Source: Chanos chanos
Lineage: Eukaryota > Chordata > Actinopteri > Gonorynchiformes > Chanidae
NCBI RefSeq assembly: GCF_902362185.1
Contig: NC_044497.1
Span: forward strand, 32,793,001 to 32,857,000
Reading direction: 5' to 3'
Length of the DNA stretch: 64,000 bases
A program made the translations under genes and the position numbers. The notes under the pieces were generated by a model. That model was not told where the DNA came from. It saw only the letters and a list, made by a program, of their open reading frames with translations, and did not search any database. Below, one piece after another: positions 11,737-30,728 of this stretch (its first letter is position 1; the number at the start of each line of letters is the position of its first letter).

Positions 11737-13864
11737 AGAGACTTGCAAATGAACTGAGACAAATAGGGGTTTCGTCTGAGGAAACATGCTTTTAAAAAAA
11801 AAAAGCATTGAGGCTGAGATATGAAAAAACAAATGATGTGGATAAATAAAAAAAGACAGATGAATGAAAAGAAAAAGAATGGATACACAGAATAAGTACA
11901 CAAAAGAGGAGTAGGGTAGGGACGCAGTACCAGGGGCTGGCTCAGGCGTGGTGAAAGCTAGACTGTCTGGCAGCAGTAACTCAGACAGACTTGACTGTAA
12001 GACAGCCCCCACCCATGCCCCCCACACACTGCACCCCTCAAAATACCCCCTCAGTCCCCTCCTCTTCTCTCTTCTGTGCTGGTTTGTACTGAGCCCTCCC
12101 AGTGAATACATGCCTCCCGTCACCGCTCTCATATCAGAACACTCCATTATTTTAAATACACCTTCACTAACATCCATAACATCATCAGGAAACACAAACA
12201 TTCGCAGCGCTATGCTCATTTCATGCAGCCAATAACTAATTAACCTTGGAGCTTTACTCCGAGTATGTGCTTTAATCTAAAATGGAGGACAAAAAAGGAA
12301 ACATTATTGATGCATTATTGATGAAGCTTCAGTTGTAAAGTTGGTCTAGCATCCATCTGTCCATTTCCTTTTTTTGTAGAAGAGAGCACAGTACAAAGGC
12401 AAAGCAATCCCTTGTTCCAAAGCATCAATTCAGAACTGAACCAAATAACAATGTAAGAAACTGCAAACATGACTGTACATAGCAGCTGACTTTGTGTATG
12501 TGTATGTATGTATGTATGTATGTTTGTGTAGGTGTATGTGTGTGAGGGCAGTTGTTTTATGTCTCGCATAACATTTTTCATAAAACTTCATTTGTAAAGA
12601 AATAAAGTGACAAAATGTCTTCAAATCTACTTCTTTAAGACTGTTGAATACAGACAAACATTAAACATAGCGCCCTCTAAAGGAATGAATAATTAAACAC
12701 AGTCATGTCCTCCTTGGTACTTTGTCTAAATAACAAATTAAATTTAACGGATCGTCTTACTGTTCTCACCCCTCACACAAGTGTAAGTAATGCTCCTCCG
12801 ACAGGTTTCTTCACTATAGAATGTTTCAATATTTTCTTTTATGACTCTGGAATGAGTCTCGCACATCACAGCTGATGTGGTGCCATTAACATTTATTTGA
12901 CAGTCCCTGTATATACAGTATCCCCAATCTTTCTCAGATACTGTCTCTCCACAGTGCTCCATACATTAGGTTAGCTGGCATAGTGAGACTCAACCAAAAA
13001 CAGCCTGGTGGAGAAGTTTCAAGTAAGTCTAGATATATTTCAAGCAAAACACAGAAAACATGAGGATGTGGAAAATGCAAAGATAAAGAAGGCACAAGAG
13101 CACCTTTTCATTTCTCTAAAGAGTAATTTTATCATTTTGTTATGGTGCGTTGTTATTAGAGGGTTTTTTGCAATATACATCAACACAGTACCCAATAGCC
13201 ATACTTGAATAAAGGTAAAGATACCTCTCTGGAAAATGACACAAGTTAAAAGAAACCCATGAGAAAATTGTTCAAGCAGATTTAAAGTATCTGATAAATG
13301 TTCTCAAATATCAAAAGTAAATGACACCGATAATGAAAAAGTGTTAGAACTTCTCCTTGTTGTTTTATACATGGTCAAAAAAAATTCTCACAAACTGTTG
13401 ACAAAAAAGAAAAATCCATTCTGAAATCTTCTTTGTGCCTGTCACAGGAATTATGTTGGTGGCTGATTTTTTTTTCTTCTTTTTATAAGACTTAAGTGTC
13501 TTTACATGAACACGTAATTAAGTCCTATTAAGGTCACTCAAGTATGGGCAAAATAACTACAACTTTGCCAAATATACCAACCGTATTAGCTAATACAGTA
13601 CTCTAAAGAAGATACCAATACTGAGCAGGGCTGAAAAGAGGCTGGGGTGTATCCATATCACCCATGCAGCATGAGCTGCTCATAACCATTGCAGGGGCAC
13701 AGCGAGACTTAAAGCACTCACATCCCCAAAAACTAGATATTGGTCAGTTTGGAAGTTTTGGAAAGAACAAACTTGTTTTTTAAAATAAATCTCATCTGTT
13801 AATGTACTACGTTGTAACAGCAAAAAGATGGCTCTACTGAAGGGCATGCACCTGTCTCTGTTGT

Positions 13865-20774
<6,910 letters not shown>

Positions 20775-21617
20775 TTTTCTTACTCAAGATAATTCAAGAT
20801 GTCAATTAAGATATAAATATATTTTAATTGAATTACATGTTAATCAAATCTAAATGAAAACATGTATTACTGTGTCTGTGGTTGAGAATAAGCTGACTTC
20901 CAAGACCTTTTTGCACTGTAAAAACTGAAATTGGCTAGAGTGCTGTGTCTTTGTTTGGAATAAAATGAGAGTGACTATTCAGAACCCAACACTTTTCTTA
21001 CAGTATATGAGTCAATAAATATAAGTCTTAAAAACTTGGTATTTTACAGAAACATTTCCTCCTTCTAACTATCAAGTAAGCACATTGGAGAGAATAGTCA
21101 TGCCACTGATCAGTAACATGGCTAATATTAGAAGTTTTCAGATTAATACAGCTCCTCTAGCAGCAAATATTAAAAAACCGGTTTTGCAAACTCTTCCAAT
21201 AAAAACATTCAAGCATCTGATTGGTTTGGAGTTCCTATATTCTTATAAACAAGAGCACACACAGGTAAAATCAAGAATCTGACTTCTTTCAGCAATCAGA
21301 ACAGCTGTGTCATATTTCTACAGCCTGGTTTCGTGAGGAAAATTTCAGAATTAAATTCAACGTAGCTGTATCAGAAAGATCTCTAAGTTTATGAAGATCA
21401 CCGACTGAAAAAGCGCTGCGACTTGTAGGGTAGTTTACACATCAAAGAAATCAGCGTGTGTACGCTTATAGGTTAAATTGTGCTACTAACGACATAGTGA
21501 TGACATATTTGCAGTGAATATCTTTTTATGGTCTTGAAGACAACCTTTTAAATGAAAGCACAATATGTTTCTATGCGCCAGTTAAGCATTGTAAGAAAAA
21601 GAGCTCAGTCCTCTTAC

Positions 21618-21750
21618 CTGAGTGTTTCAGTGTGAACTGTAACAAGAGCACACTGAGGTGCTTTATTCCCCGCACAGTGTTTGTATTGTTCCTGGTAGAG
21701 GAAAATATTTACGGCCCTGAACTTCCCCATTCTTTTGTTTCTTGTCACCT
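21618..21750 (-). other. pik3cg: Candidate upstream exon of pik3cg (5' UTR or extra N-terminus)
   Basis: On the minus strand this segment lies between an acceptor-like CTCACAG and a strong donor (CAG/GTAAGAG). It contains an ATG in an open frame (MGKFRAVNIFLYQEQ...) that leaves in phase 2. If joined to the weak acceptor just before position 20778, the frame runs into the main pik3cg ATG via an Arg-Lys pair. It may be a non-coding 5' exon with chance openness, or an added N-terminus of about 40 residues. Confidence 0.4.
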
Positions 21751-21759
21751 GTGAGGAAG

Positions 21760-22042
21760 GCACAAAAATATATGTAAACACTTTACTCTTACAGCTCTGA
21801 ACACTGTACTTTGAGCCGGACAAACTGTACAAAAAACACTGCCGTTTGCATGCATGTGCTACATTACATTAAATCACATAAAATCAGTCCCTCACATTAT
21901 TAAAAATAATCTGCGGTTTCTAGTGGAAAGGCACTACATGCCGTGATGTGTACGTACTACTCACTGATGTTTCAATTGCCGATGGTAGCTAAATAAGGGG
22001 GAAAAAGACCATGGTGAACATAGCAACGTTGAACTGATCAGA
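21760..22042. promoter_or_regulatory. Candidate bidirectional promoter between pik3cg and the 22-kb gene
   Basis: The candidate 5' exon of pik3cg (minus) and the first coding exon of the unrecognised gene (plus, ATG at 22043) lie less than 300 bp apart and point away from each other. A further minus-strand donor-like site (GTGAGT near 21961) could mark an even closer first pik3cg exon. I saw no clear TATA box. This is inference from layout only. Confidence 0.35.
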
Positions 22043-23476
22043 ATGAACCATCAGAGGGAGCTAATCTCGTCCAGAGCATCGGTGGTTTCCTCAGTGTGGC
22101 AGGCGGACCAGTAAGGGGCGGAAACATGATTGAAGCAGCAGGGACGTGGCCAGTTTCTTGACGTGTGCTGGATGGCCAATTATAAGGGCTAACAAGTGTG
22201 TTGCTGATTATTTGGCTAATTAGATGGTTGCAGAGTTAACATAGTCCACAATGCTACTTTGGTTAAGTTGCGATTTGAAAATAAATAAATAAATAAATGT
22301 GTGGAAGACAGTGATGTTCTAGACACTCTTGAAAAACTGTCCTGCCTTTTTTTTTATTTGTGTCTTAAGAGGAATGCTCATTGAAACTTGGTGATCAGGA
22401 ATCAAGATCCGTTACTGCTAAGCGAAACACATTGCTCGTCCAAGCAAATTGTAAAAGACTTGTCCTGTTTTCTTTTTTGTCATGGATCAGGACAATGGTT
22501 TGTGATGCAGATGTTTTCTCTATTTAATCAACTCCGTTGCAACCGGTCATTGACCAGAAATCGTGCGCCTTTGTATTTTTTCCACAGATCAAAGATCAAA
22601 CGCCGCACTTGGGTCATCCAGAACCCGACGTCCAATTCAGTGGAATGTAGATCAGAAAACTCTAGTATGCGTCGTCACGCCTGCTGTGAGAAGCAAGTTC
22701 AAACCTGGTTATTAAATCCATTTTTCCTACTTTGTCTCGCACGTACATGTGCTTGTTTGTGTGCTCATTGAAACGTGTCGATCCGCTTTTTGTCAAAACT
22801 AACGACTACAGAGCAGCTATCGGAAGAAGAGCTGAGACCACCTTCTCCGTCAGACACCCGGTCTGATGGCACACCTGACCGTGAAGAATACCGCAGGTAA
22901 GCCGTATTGACGTGCTACAGGAAATTGCTGTATCTAAAACTGGGTCTCATTACAATCATTGTTTTCGCAACTACTCTAATTTTCACACATTTCACATCAC
23001 TTCTAAAATCGCTGTTCATATTGCTCTGGTTTGGCGTCACTGGTCATTTATATTACCGTCGTTCGCTCTCTTTATGTGCACAGATCCACCGTGGATAATG
23101 GACGACAGCGGTCTCGAATATGCCCGTTCTCTTTTGAGGAGCGTGATCGACAGAGAAAAGCTCTCAGAGAACAGAGACTGGAAGAATTGAGACGGGCCCA
23201 AGAAGGGCTTGCAGAGGTTTGCACAAAAATGTTGATTTTTACGACTGCGAGGAGAGGAAATGGGTCGAGAAATGTCTTTCAGCTCTAATGAGGATGTCTT
23301 CTTCTCATAACAATTCTGATTTACCCCCAAGTTCTCTAGGTTCAGAGCTCACCCAGTCCGACGTTACAGACCACTGGAAATTACTCCGAGCAGGGTTCCA
23401 CTCACGGTGCCCAAATCTCCATTTTCAGATCGGTCTTCCACATCTCAGATTTAAAAAAGAAAGCTCAGTTTATTAA
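22043..23476 (+). CDS. Unrecognised four-exon gene with a C-terminal charged helix; apparent frame break in the last exon
   Basis: I do not recognise this protein. Exons are 22043-22110, 22588-22664, 22812-22896 and 23084-23476. Each junction has GT-AG ends, and phases 2, 1, 2 are continuous: MNHQRELISS... joins SKIKRRTWVIQNPTSNS, then QLSEEELRPPSPSDT, then STVDNGRQRSR and a highly charged predicted helix (FEERDRQRKALREQRLEELR). In the last exon the frame carrying that helix closes at a stop near 23286. The overlapping frame from about 23219 continues with protein-like sequence (HKNVDFYDCEERKWVEKCLS ...) to TAA at 23474-23476. A single-base loss near 23216-23219 would explain this (sequence error, allele or early decay). 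A polyadenylation signal AATAAA lies near 23535. No signal peptide or membrane segment is seen; it is likely intracellular. It lies head to head with pik3cg. Confidence 0.55.
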
Positions 23477-23559
23477 CTGATTGTACATAGATTTGTAATG
23501 CCTATTTTAATTTTTAAATAAGTTTATAAATTCAATAAACATTTGTAAAAACTTCTGAT

Positions 23560-24558
23560 GAACAATGCACATGTTTTAGAAATCTGTACAAGGACAATTC
23601 TAAATTTAACTGTTACTGATGGCTAGGAAATTTTGCACAGCATTCTGCAATGAGACAAGGGGGCTGGTTTGTGAATGAATCTGGTCAGAAGAGAACAAAT
23701 TATTTGCCCTTTTTCCATTTCAAACTAATGTGGACAGCTGCCAGCAGCCACCCCCCCCAATCATTTGATGGTTTTAACGATGTATAATATGCATTGGTGC
23801 ATATGGTACTGGTACATGGTGCTGCTAACATTAAGGAAATTTTCTTTTATCACTTCATGTAATCATCACTTCTGTTCCAACAGTGCACAAACAGAAGCAG
23901 TTCATATATCTCGGAATTGGAACAACTGATTGTGGCTGTTACATAAACATATACTTAATATGAAGGTTTGCAGCTTGCATCACAACACTGACAACAATGA
24001 ATATTAAAATTGAGAATTTTTTTCATATGCTTGATTTTTTTTTTTTTTATCATTATAATGCCATCCTAGTGGGAGACTGGTACAACAGAATGCCTGGCTC
24101 AACATATAATTAAGTGATGTCAAATATTTGTAGGAGTTTGGTAGTTACCATCAGCAGTACAGAAACTGTAAAGTACAATAAATTAACAAAGAAGTCAGCC
24201 CATCTGAGTGTTAATAAGCATATCATTTTTCTGTTTCAAATGGTTCAATATACACCTTTTTGTGTTGTACATATCCCTAGACAAATGTTTGGTCCAGCAT
24301 AATGCGGTGTCTTGTATTTAATCGAAAAGAAACCCCTGGACTAACTAATTTGTCTTAACAGTGCAGAAAAACACGTACTTAAAACTGACTTAAACCTGAA
24401 TTGTGTAACAAACATACAATTCCTAAGGTGTAAAAAACTGTTGCATTCTTACATTTGTTCAGAGACTGATGCTACAAGACTTATTTAAAGCTCTCCCAGT
24501 GTTTCACAATAAACATTTTCAGAAATATATATATATACACACACACACACACATACAT

Positions 24559-24603
<45 letters not shown>

Positions 24604-24780
24604 CTTTTTTTTTTTAAAGATTTTTTGTTGTTGATGAAGGTCATCTGCTGTCACTTGTCATTTTGTTATGCCTACATTTCAGATCACAATAATGCTATAT
24701 TATTAATTAGGTCAATGCATTAGTTCTACAATACAGGGAGGAAAAGGGAGAGAGACCATCCCATTTTTCCTTTGTTCTTA
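23560..24780. other. Intergenic AT-rich stretch
   Basis: No gene is seen. It contains a compound AT/CA/TACA microsatellite at 24527-24600. Confidence 0.6.
24527..24600. repeat. Compound (TA)n(CA)n(TACA)n(TA)n microsatellite
   Basis: Alternating TA, CA and TACA/TAGA units over about 70 bases. Open frames crossing it are artefacts of the repeat. Confidence 0.9.
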
Positions 24781-24830
24781 TGGTGATTGTCAAAACCACA
24801 ATTCCAGTACATCAAGGCCCCTGCTCTGGC

Positions 24831-25949
24831 TCACTCACGGCCTGTTTCCTGAGTCCTCAATGAGCCCTCCTCCACATTCAGGTTCAAGCAGTCTTTTCTC
24901 CAGCGCAGGAGGTTGGGCAAAGCTTGTCGCACCTCTTTGTTATGGAGCCCGTAGATAAGTGGGTTGATGCAGGGAGGTACCTGTAGCATGACCAGAAGCA
25001 TGATGTGAAGGGTCCCAGCAGTCTTCCAACCTGAGGGGGCTGTCAGTGGGGAAATGACTTCCCACAATGCATCTGAGATGATCTTCAAGAGTACAGGCAT
25101 CAGCTGGAGCAGCAGCATGGAGCAGTAGAAGAGGATTGTGTTGCCTGCACGTCTGTTTACCTGCTGAAATGGTTGCACTGCGTTCCGTGCTTCCTGGTAC
25201 ATGCGAAGGTAGGAAAAAGAATAGCTCAGAATGCAGAGGAACGTCACAATAATTCCAACAAGCTTCCGAAAGATGGCTGAGGCACGCGGGAAACCCAGCA
25301 CGCTCTCCACTGTATCAGGCTCACACAAGAGACCAGCGATGGGCTGCCCGACCAGCGAACTTGCATGACTTTGTTGAAGCAGGATCATAATCACAACAGT
25401 GATGCACAGAGAGAGTAGCCAGGTGAGACCCATAATGAAGCACAAGCGCTGTGAGGTGAGAATGCTGAGATAGTAGATGGCCTGACACACATACAGGTAG
25501 CGCTCTAAAGCCATGCAGGTGATGGTAAACAGGGTGCAAAAGATGCATACGCTGTCAACAAAGAACTGAGTCAAACACCAGGGTCCATATGGGAGTGTCC
25601 TTCTCTGCACAAGGCAGTATGTCACCGTGGGCCCCTGCGTGATGGTAAGCATGAGGTCACTCAAAATGAGATTCTTCAACAAAGCAAAACGTGGTTCCCA
25701 GGACAGATCCTCTGAACGACCAAGTCCCAGCAGTGTGCATCCATTAACTGCCAAAGAGAGGATGGTGAGCAGCACAAATATGCACACCAACACCTTCACT
25801 GTTGAGTCTGAGGGCAGCATGGACTTAAAGAGACAGCTTCCCAGGTCAAATTCATATTTGGGTATTAAAGCTGTACTGTTAACAATCTCTGGCAACGATA
25901 ACAACGCAGGGCACTCACCAGTACGATTCATGTCTTTAGTATGATCCAT
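24831..25949 (-). CDS. Class A GPCR, odorant receptor 131-2-like / GPR148-like
   Basis: A single-exon 372-residue seven-transmembrane receptor, complete from ATG to stop. The N-terminus carries N-glycosylation sites at N8 and N24. TM1 spans about residues 51-76 with the conserved Asn in AVNG (69). TM2 has the LSDL aspartate (98). The TM3 start has Cys125 for the usual disulphide with Cys209. TM3 ends in ERY (149-151) instead of DRY, and TM7 ends in NPLIYGL (329-335). Lack of introns and the INPLIYGL..KEVRQAL ending resemble odorant receptors. ENPRY/WEPRF-like intracellular loop 1 and the AxNTILF segment before TM6 resemble the teleost odorant receptor 131-2-like group and GPR148. The ligand is unknown. 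If it is an odorant receptor, it would act at the cell surface of olfactory neurons. It appears to be a singleton here, although fish odorant receptors are usually clustered. Confidence 0.8.
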   Translation of the reverse strand: MDHTKDMNRTGECPALLSLPEIVNSTALIPKYEFDLGSCLFKSMLPSDSTVKVLVCIFVLLTILSLAVNGCTLLGLGRSEDLSWEPRFALLKNLILSDLMLTITQGPTVTYCLVQRRTLPYGPWCLTQFFVDSVCIFCTLFTITCMALERYLYVCQAIYYLSILTSQRLCFIMGLTWLLSLCITVVIMILLQQSHASSLVGQPIAGLLCEPDTVESVLGFPRASAIFRKLVGIIVTFLCILSYSFSYLRMYQEARNAVQPFQQVNRRAGNTILFYCSMLLLQLMPVLLKIISDALWEVISPLTAPSGWKTAGTLHIMLLVMLQVPPCINPLIYGLHNKEVRQALPNLLRWRKDCLNLNVEEGSLRTQETGRE

Positions 25950-27640
25950 GGCAACACTCCTTCTACAGTAAGTATTCTGGGAAAATTCTGATGCTTCTGT
26001 TTCGTGTGCTGATGATGATGTTTAGTTGCTGAACACAACCTGCTTGCTTTGCAGCCTCACATATTCATGGTTTGATCCTTGCACCTCTTGCCTTTTCTTG
26101 AATTGCCTCACTACAGATGCAGAGATACATCCACGTCTGTCCACAGCTGCCCGAGACCACAGATAAAGAGGTGGAGCTTACCTTCCAAATGTAAATGTAC
26201 ATAGTTACTTTGTCATACAACCCAGTCTATATTTGATTTGATCGATCGTGTTTTAACATGTGAACAGTGCCATTCCCTATCTTGGATTTGTAAATTGAAA
26301 CTTTTCGGATTATAGCATAACTAATGCTCAACTATGGTGTGTAAAACATTAATGCACTTCAACATACCACCAATACCTATTGCATATGTCGGCAATGCTT
26401 TGTTTTCTTCCATATTCTTCGAAGTATAGATCTCATTTCCAATTCGCTGCAGCAATTAATTTGCCCTTTTAACAATGCTGTGATAACGACTCGTTTTTAG
26501 AGATATTACGCTAATTAAGTTCAAGTGCATTTACTTGTTGGTGGAAGGTTTGCGACCATGTGCAGGTTGTGGCGACTACTTAGTTTCATGTTATTCAAAT
26601 CATGTAGAATCCTTCGTTTCAAGTCAAACCCTTTTGTCGTTGAAAGAGTACATTATGTATCACAGAGATACCGCTTTTTTTGTAAAGCGACGCTTGTCAA
26701 ATCCGTGCCGTAAAATATGAGGGTTTTTTTTTCTCAGAAAAAAATTATATTTGAGTTTTTATCATTTTTTAACCACGCGCCTTGAAAAAATAAACAAAGT
26801 TGGCTGGGCGGAGAACATTTATCTATTTTGGTTAACAATACGTCAATATGTGTTTAAAAGGGTTGTTGCCAATGCGTGCTGGATTTCAAAGAAAGCTGTT
26901 TTAATTGTCAAAAACACCGACAGCAGCAACAAGAAGTGGGGTCCACCGAAGCCCGGTCTTCGGCCATATGCGATGTCAATTTGTTATGCAGACTCCCACA
27001 TATTTCAGTAGTCCCCATAATACATGTAATCAATTACTGGATATTTCTCGTTCTGAATAATAAAATTGCTTGGTTTTCCCTCTGTAACTAATTATTGCTT
27101 TGAATTTGACAGCTTTTGAGCAATGGTCCACAATCTCATGCAATAACCGGAATTTAAGCACCACAACTCATATATCTGGATTTTGAGGACTTACATTTTG
27201 TTGATATTCGTGCTTTTTTTTGGCTAACATGATTTTCTGAACCAGACTTAAGCCAAATCATGTAACTGAAACTTACGACCGAGGTTACAGGAAAAATAAA
27301 ACAGACTGGACATCAACCTGCCATTCGTACCCTCCACAAATGAGGTATTACACAGTGATGTTGGAGATAAAATGTATTTCGTTTGTCTTCTCTTAATAGT
27401 TTAAGACGGAACGGGGAAATGTCAGAATGATACTTGTTGGAGTTTTGATCAGTATCAGTTGCATTATTTTTTTAAGCGCAGTGAGATAAAATCATGTAAT
27501 AGCGTGTATTTGTTAACCTCAATTGTTTGGTCGTTTTCCCCATCCTCCAACCTATTTTATGCAAATACGAGTTGACCAATGACCTCACAATGCTCTGTTG
27601 ATGAACCTCTTGATAAGCGGAAAAATGCGGTAGTTTCATT

Positions 27641-27792
27641 AGAGTTCAGAGCATGAGCAGCTCAGGATCAGAGGCCATCTAAAAACACAGCATTCTGAGT
27701 TTCAGTCCCATACGAATTATACTTGCTTTGTCTCCACACACACAATGCTGTCAAATCTCTTGTATATTTCATTTTATTTACCGCTTCCATAC

Positions 27793-27842
<50 letters not shown>
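27641..27842 (+). repeat. Copy B of an unnamed dispersed repeat
   Basis: Matches 4232-4447 in the same orientation, ending in (CT)n(CA)n. It shares blocks around TCAGAGGCCATCT, GAGTTTCAGTCCCATA and TTTGCTTTGTCT. No terminal inverted repeats or coding capacity are visible. Confidence 0.7.
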
Positions 27843-27844
<2 letters not shown>

Positions 27845-30638
27845 CATTATCATAACCTTCTCAACAAGGTTGGAATTAGGGGTGGGGGTGGGACGTTTAT
27901 ATATCTGATACTATATAGCCCTGGAGAAAAAGTTGACCCCCCTCGATTGTCATCGTGTAATTCGCCCTCTGCTTCTCAAATAGTATAGAGACAGGAGTAA
28001 GTGGAACATTTGCGTCCTTCTTTTACAAAAGCTCGTTTGTTGGAGTGGCCCACTTCCTCCCTCAACTTATTTTAAAACTGCAGTATTTGTGAATTGAGGT
28101 ATTGGGGTATTCGTGAAACCACACTGTTAGAAAACAGACAGAAACACCTGACGTCTTCTGATTAACCAATGACAAGGACGTAAGATCAACTGAACGTGGA
28201 TACAGACAAGCTTGCGCATCAACGCGGCCAAGTAGCGAAGACAGTGACGACAAAACGACTGTTTGTTTCATTTCCAGTGTAATATTCCTAAAAACTGGCA
28301 TATTTTACATACTATGGCAGACAAGAAAATTAGTCGCAATGAGAAGAGAAAAACGCAGATGCAAACCAGTTCCCATGTAGTTTCCTGTCTTCCATTCGTT
28401 GCTGTTGTGTCCAAACATTCACGCGAGAAAAAGAGTTTCGTGTTTAAAAAAAAAGAAAAAAAAAGAAAACAACCCTTCATGTTAGCATCAGGAGGTAAGA
28501 AGACCACGATATACTGAACACATAAGCGCGCGTGAGCAGAAGAGCAAATTACAATGGCCACTTATTTTATTTGAAGATGGACATTCATTTGTCGTTGATT
28601 AGAAAAGTTCAAAAGAAAATGAGATTTTGACCACCTCCAAAAGCTCAAATCTAAATTGATTAAAGTAAAATAACGGTATCCATTAGGTTTCTCGTAATGT
28701 AAGAAATTGGTTCAGCTGTTTCCTTATATGTCCTGTGGTTACGTTATGCATACTGTGTTAGTATGTGTCATAGGTTATCGCAAAAGGCTATATCATGATT
28801 ATTGCGACCTATATATATTTCTAATGTCATTTCCTAATACAGATGCCACATATTAGAATAGCCAAAGTGACTTTTAACTGGTAACATGAACTTGAATCTG
28901 GAAGCCTTCAACTCTAAACTACATTTTTTTTTAAAGTGATAGGGAATGACTCTTGGTTGTTACATAGTATTTGACCAGAATTTTCAAATAGCTCATTTAC
29001 ACTGTCTCTGTGATGTAAAAAGCAGAGATTTTGGTCATGTAGTCATTATTCTACATTTGGCTTCTGAGTCGTAAAATTTAGCATATGGTTCAGTTAATAT
29101 TCCATGTTACATATACAGTCCAACTTAATATAATTAGAATTTTGAAATAGGTTATTTATGCAGTTGTGTTTATCTCGGATGAAAAAAAATGAATCTGAGA
29201 AGAAGCGTGTAATCACATAATCCACAGACTTTTGTAATGTTCAGATGCAAAGATTATTTTGTCATATTCATACAAGTTGCTCCATGAATCTTGTTTAAGT
29301 AGTGTCCTCTTCTCTGGTTCTTGTTATTTTGTTTACTGCAGTAGGCAGTGTCTGTAGGACGTGCTAGCTCAGGAATGGATAGAAGAGTGTTGGGAGGGGA
29401 CGAGAGGGTGGACACTTGCCTCCTTACTCCTTATTTAGTTTGGAACATCTCAGGTCAGGGTCTGGGCTCCAGCTGGTTTCCTTGAGAATGTCCAAGAATA
29501 GAGTGAGAAAAAAGGGGAGTGGTGATGGGTAGGAGAGAGAGAGAGAGCAAAAGAAAGTGCGAGAATGGTGAGAGAGAGAAGGAGAGAGAGACAGTTGGTC
29601 CTGTCTGTCAAACCAGGCTTAGAGACTAGGAGCAGCTGGGGTGACATCAGCAGTCCAAGGAGAAGAGATGCTTACAAGCTGAGACACAGGGATGGCCTGA
29701 GTGTTCCACAGTCCCACTGGCATGCTTTGTGGGGTGGCAAGGGAGCAAGGATGAGTAGAGAGGATGAGGATCAGAGAAGGTGTTGACAGGCTCCTCAGTC
29801 TCTGCTGAGTGAGTGATACCTTTCCAAAAAACCACCTATTATAAACAGAGTGTGTTGGCCAAAGAGATAATGTGACATTCAAATTCATCGAGTTCCATTT
29901 ATGTACAAGTTTCAGTTGTATGAATACAGAGAACAAATTATAAATTAGGATTAGTTTCAGGCCAAAGAAATCTTCTAGTTTTACGACTGAATTTAATATG
30001 TGTTAGGTTGTGGTCAGACTGTATAAGCTCCTGGGTTATGTCTCACTCCTTTTCAAAACCTGCTTGAAGAACATCATTAGCACACTCTTGTTGTCCCTTT
30101 AAGTGTGTTTAAATGTTCTGTCTCTTAATATTATAATGCCTTCATGGCGTTATCACTGTGGCAACACTCCTGAGTGCTGTTGGAATGCTTCTTGTATGCT
30201 TCATTCTTTCTTTCTACTATTCATGAATTTGTAAGATTGTTTAGGTCCGAATTGCTTGACATGTTGTTATATGCAGCCTTTTTGCCTTGTTCAGTCAAAT
30301 GTCAAACATCAGACATTTTAGAGTGGACTATATTTAATATTAAATTGTAAACAGAGGTGATGACATGTATGTGTGTGATGTGTGTGTATATATGTGGGGA
30401 TGTCTGGGAGGGAGTGTGTGTGCATGTGTGTGTGTGAGAGAGAGAGTCTGGACAACCATGCACATATTTCAGAGATTGTCTGGGGAGTATATATATTTGC
30501 AAAGCCAACGAAACTCTAGTAGTCTAAGGATTACAAGAAGAAACTTGATAAGGCCCAGCGAAGTAATGTTGTGCAGACAGCGATTAGAGGCTGACAAGGT
30601 CACTCCTGCTGTGACAGTGAAAGGAACCAAGGAACACA

Positions 30639-30663
30639 CACACATACACACACACACACACAC

Positions 30664-30707
<44 letters not shown>

Positions 30708-30728
30708 GGAGGGAGGGAGGGAGGGAGG
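30639..30728. repeat. Compound (CA)n(GA)n(GGGA)n microsatellite
   Basis: CA repeats, then about 40 bases of GA, then GGGA/GAGG units. Confidence 0.9.

Larger units (their letters stand above)
8469..13640. other. Gene-poor intergenic stretch
   Basis: AT-rich sequence with poly-C/poly-A at 9602-9634, a TATG/GT microsatellite near 12490-12545 and a pyrin-domain-like relic at 11547-11736. Open frames such as 10700-11092 (plus) and 11692-12219 (minus) have low-complexity or non-protein-like translations and no convincing splice context. No gene is supported. Confidence 0.5.

Noticed and set aside
11692-12219. 175-residue minus-strand open frame
   Set aside because: The second half is Phe-rich low complexity from A-rich plus-strand sequence. 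No supported splice partner or family was found.
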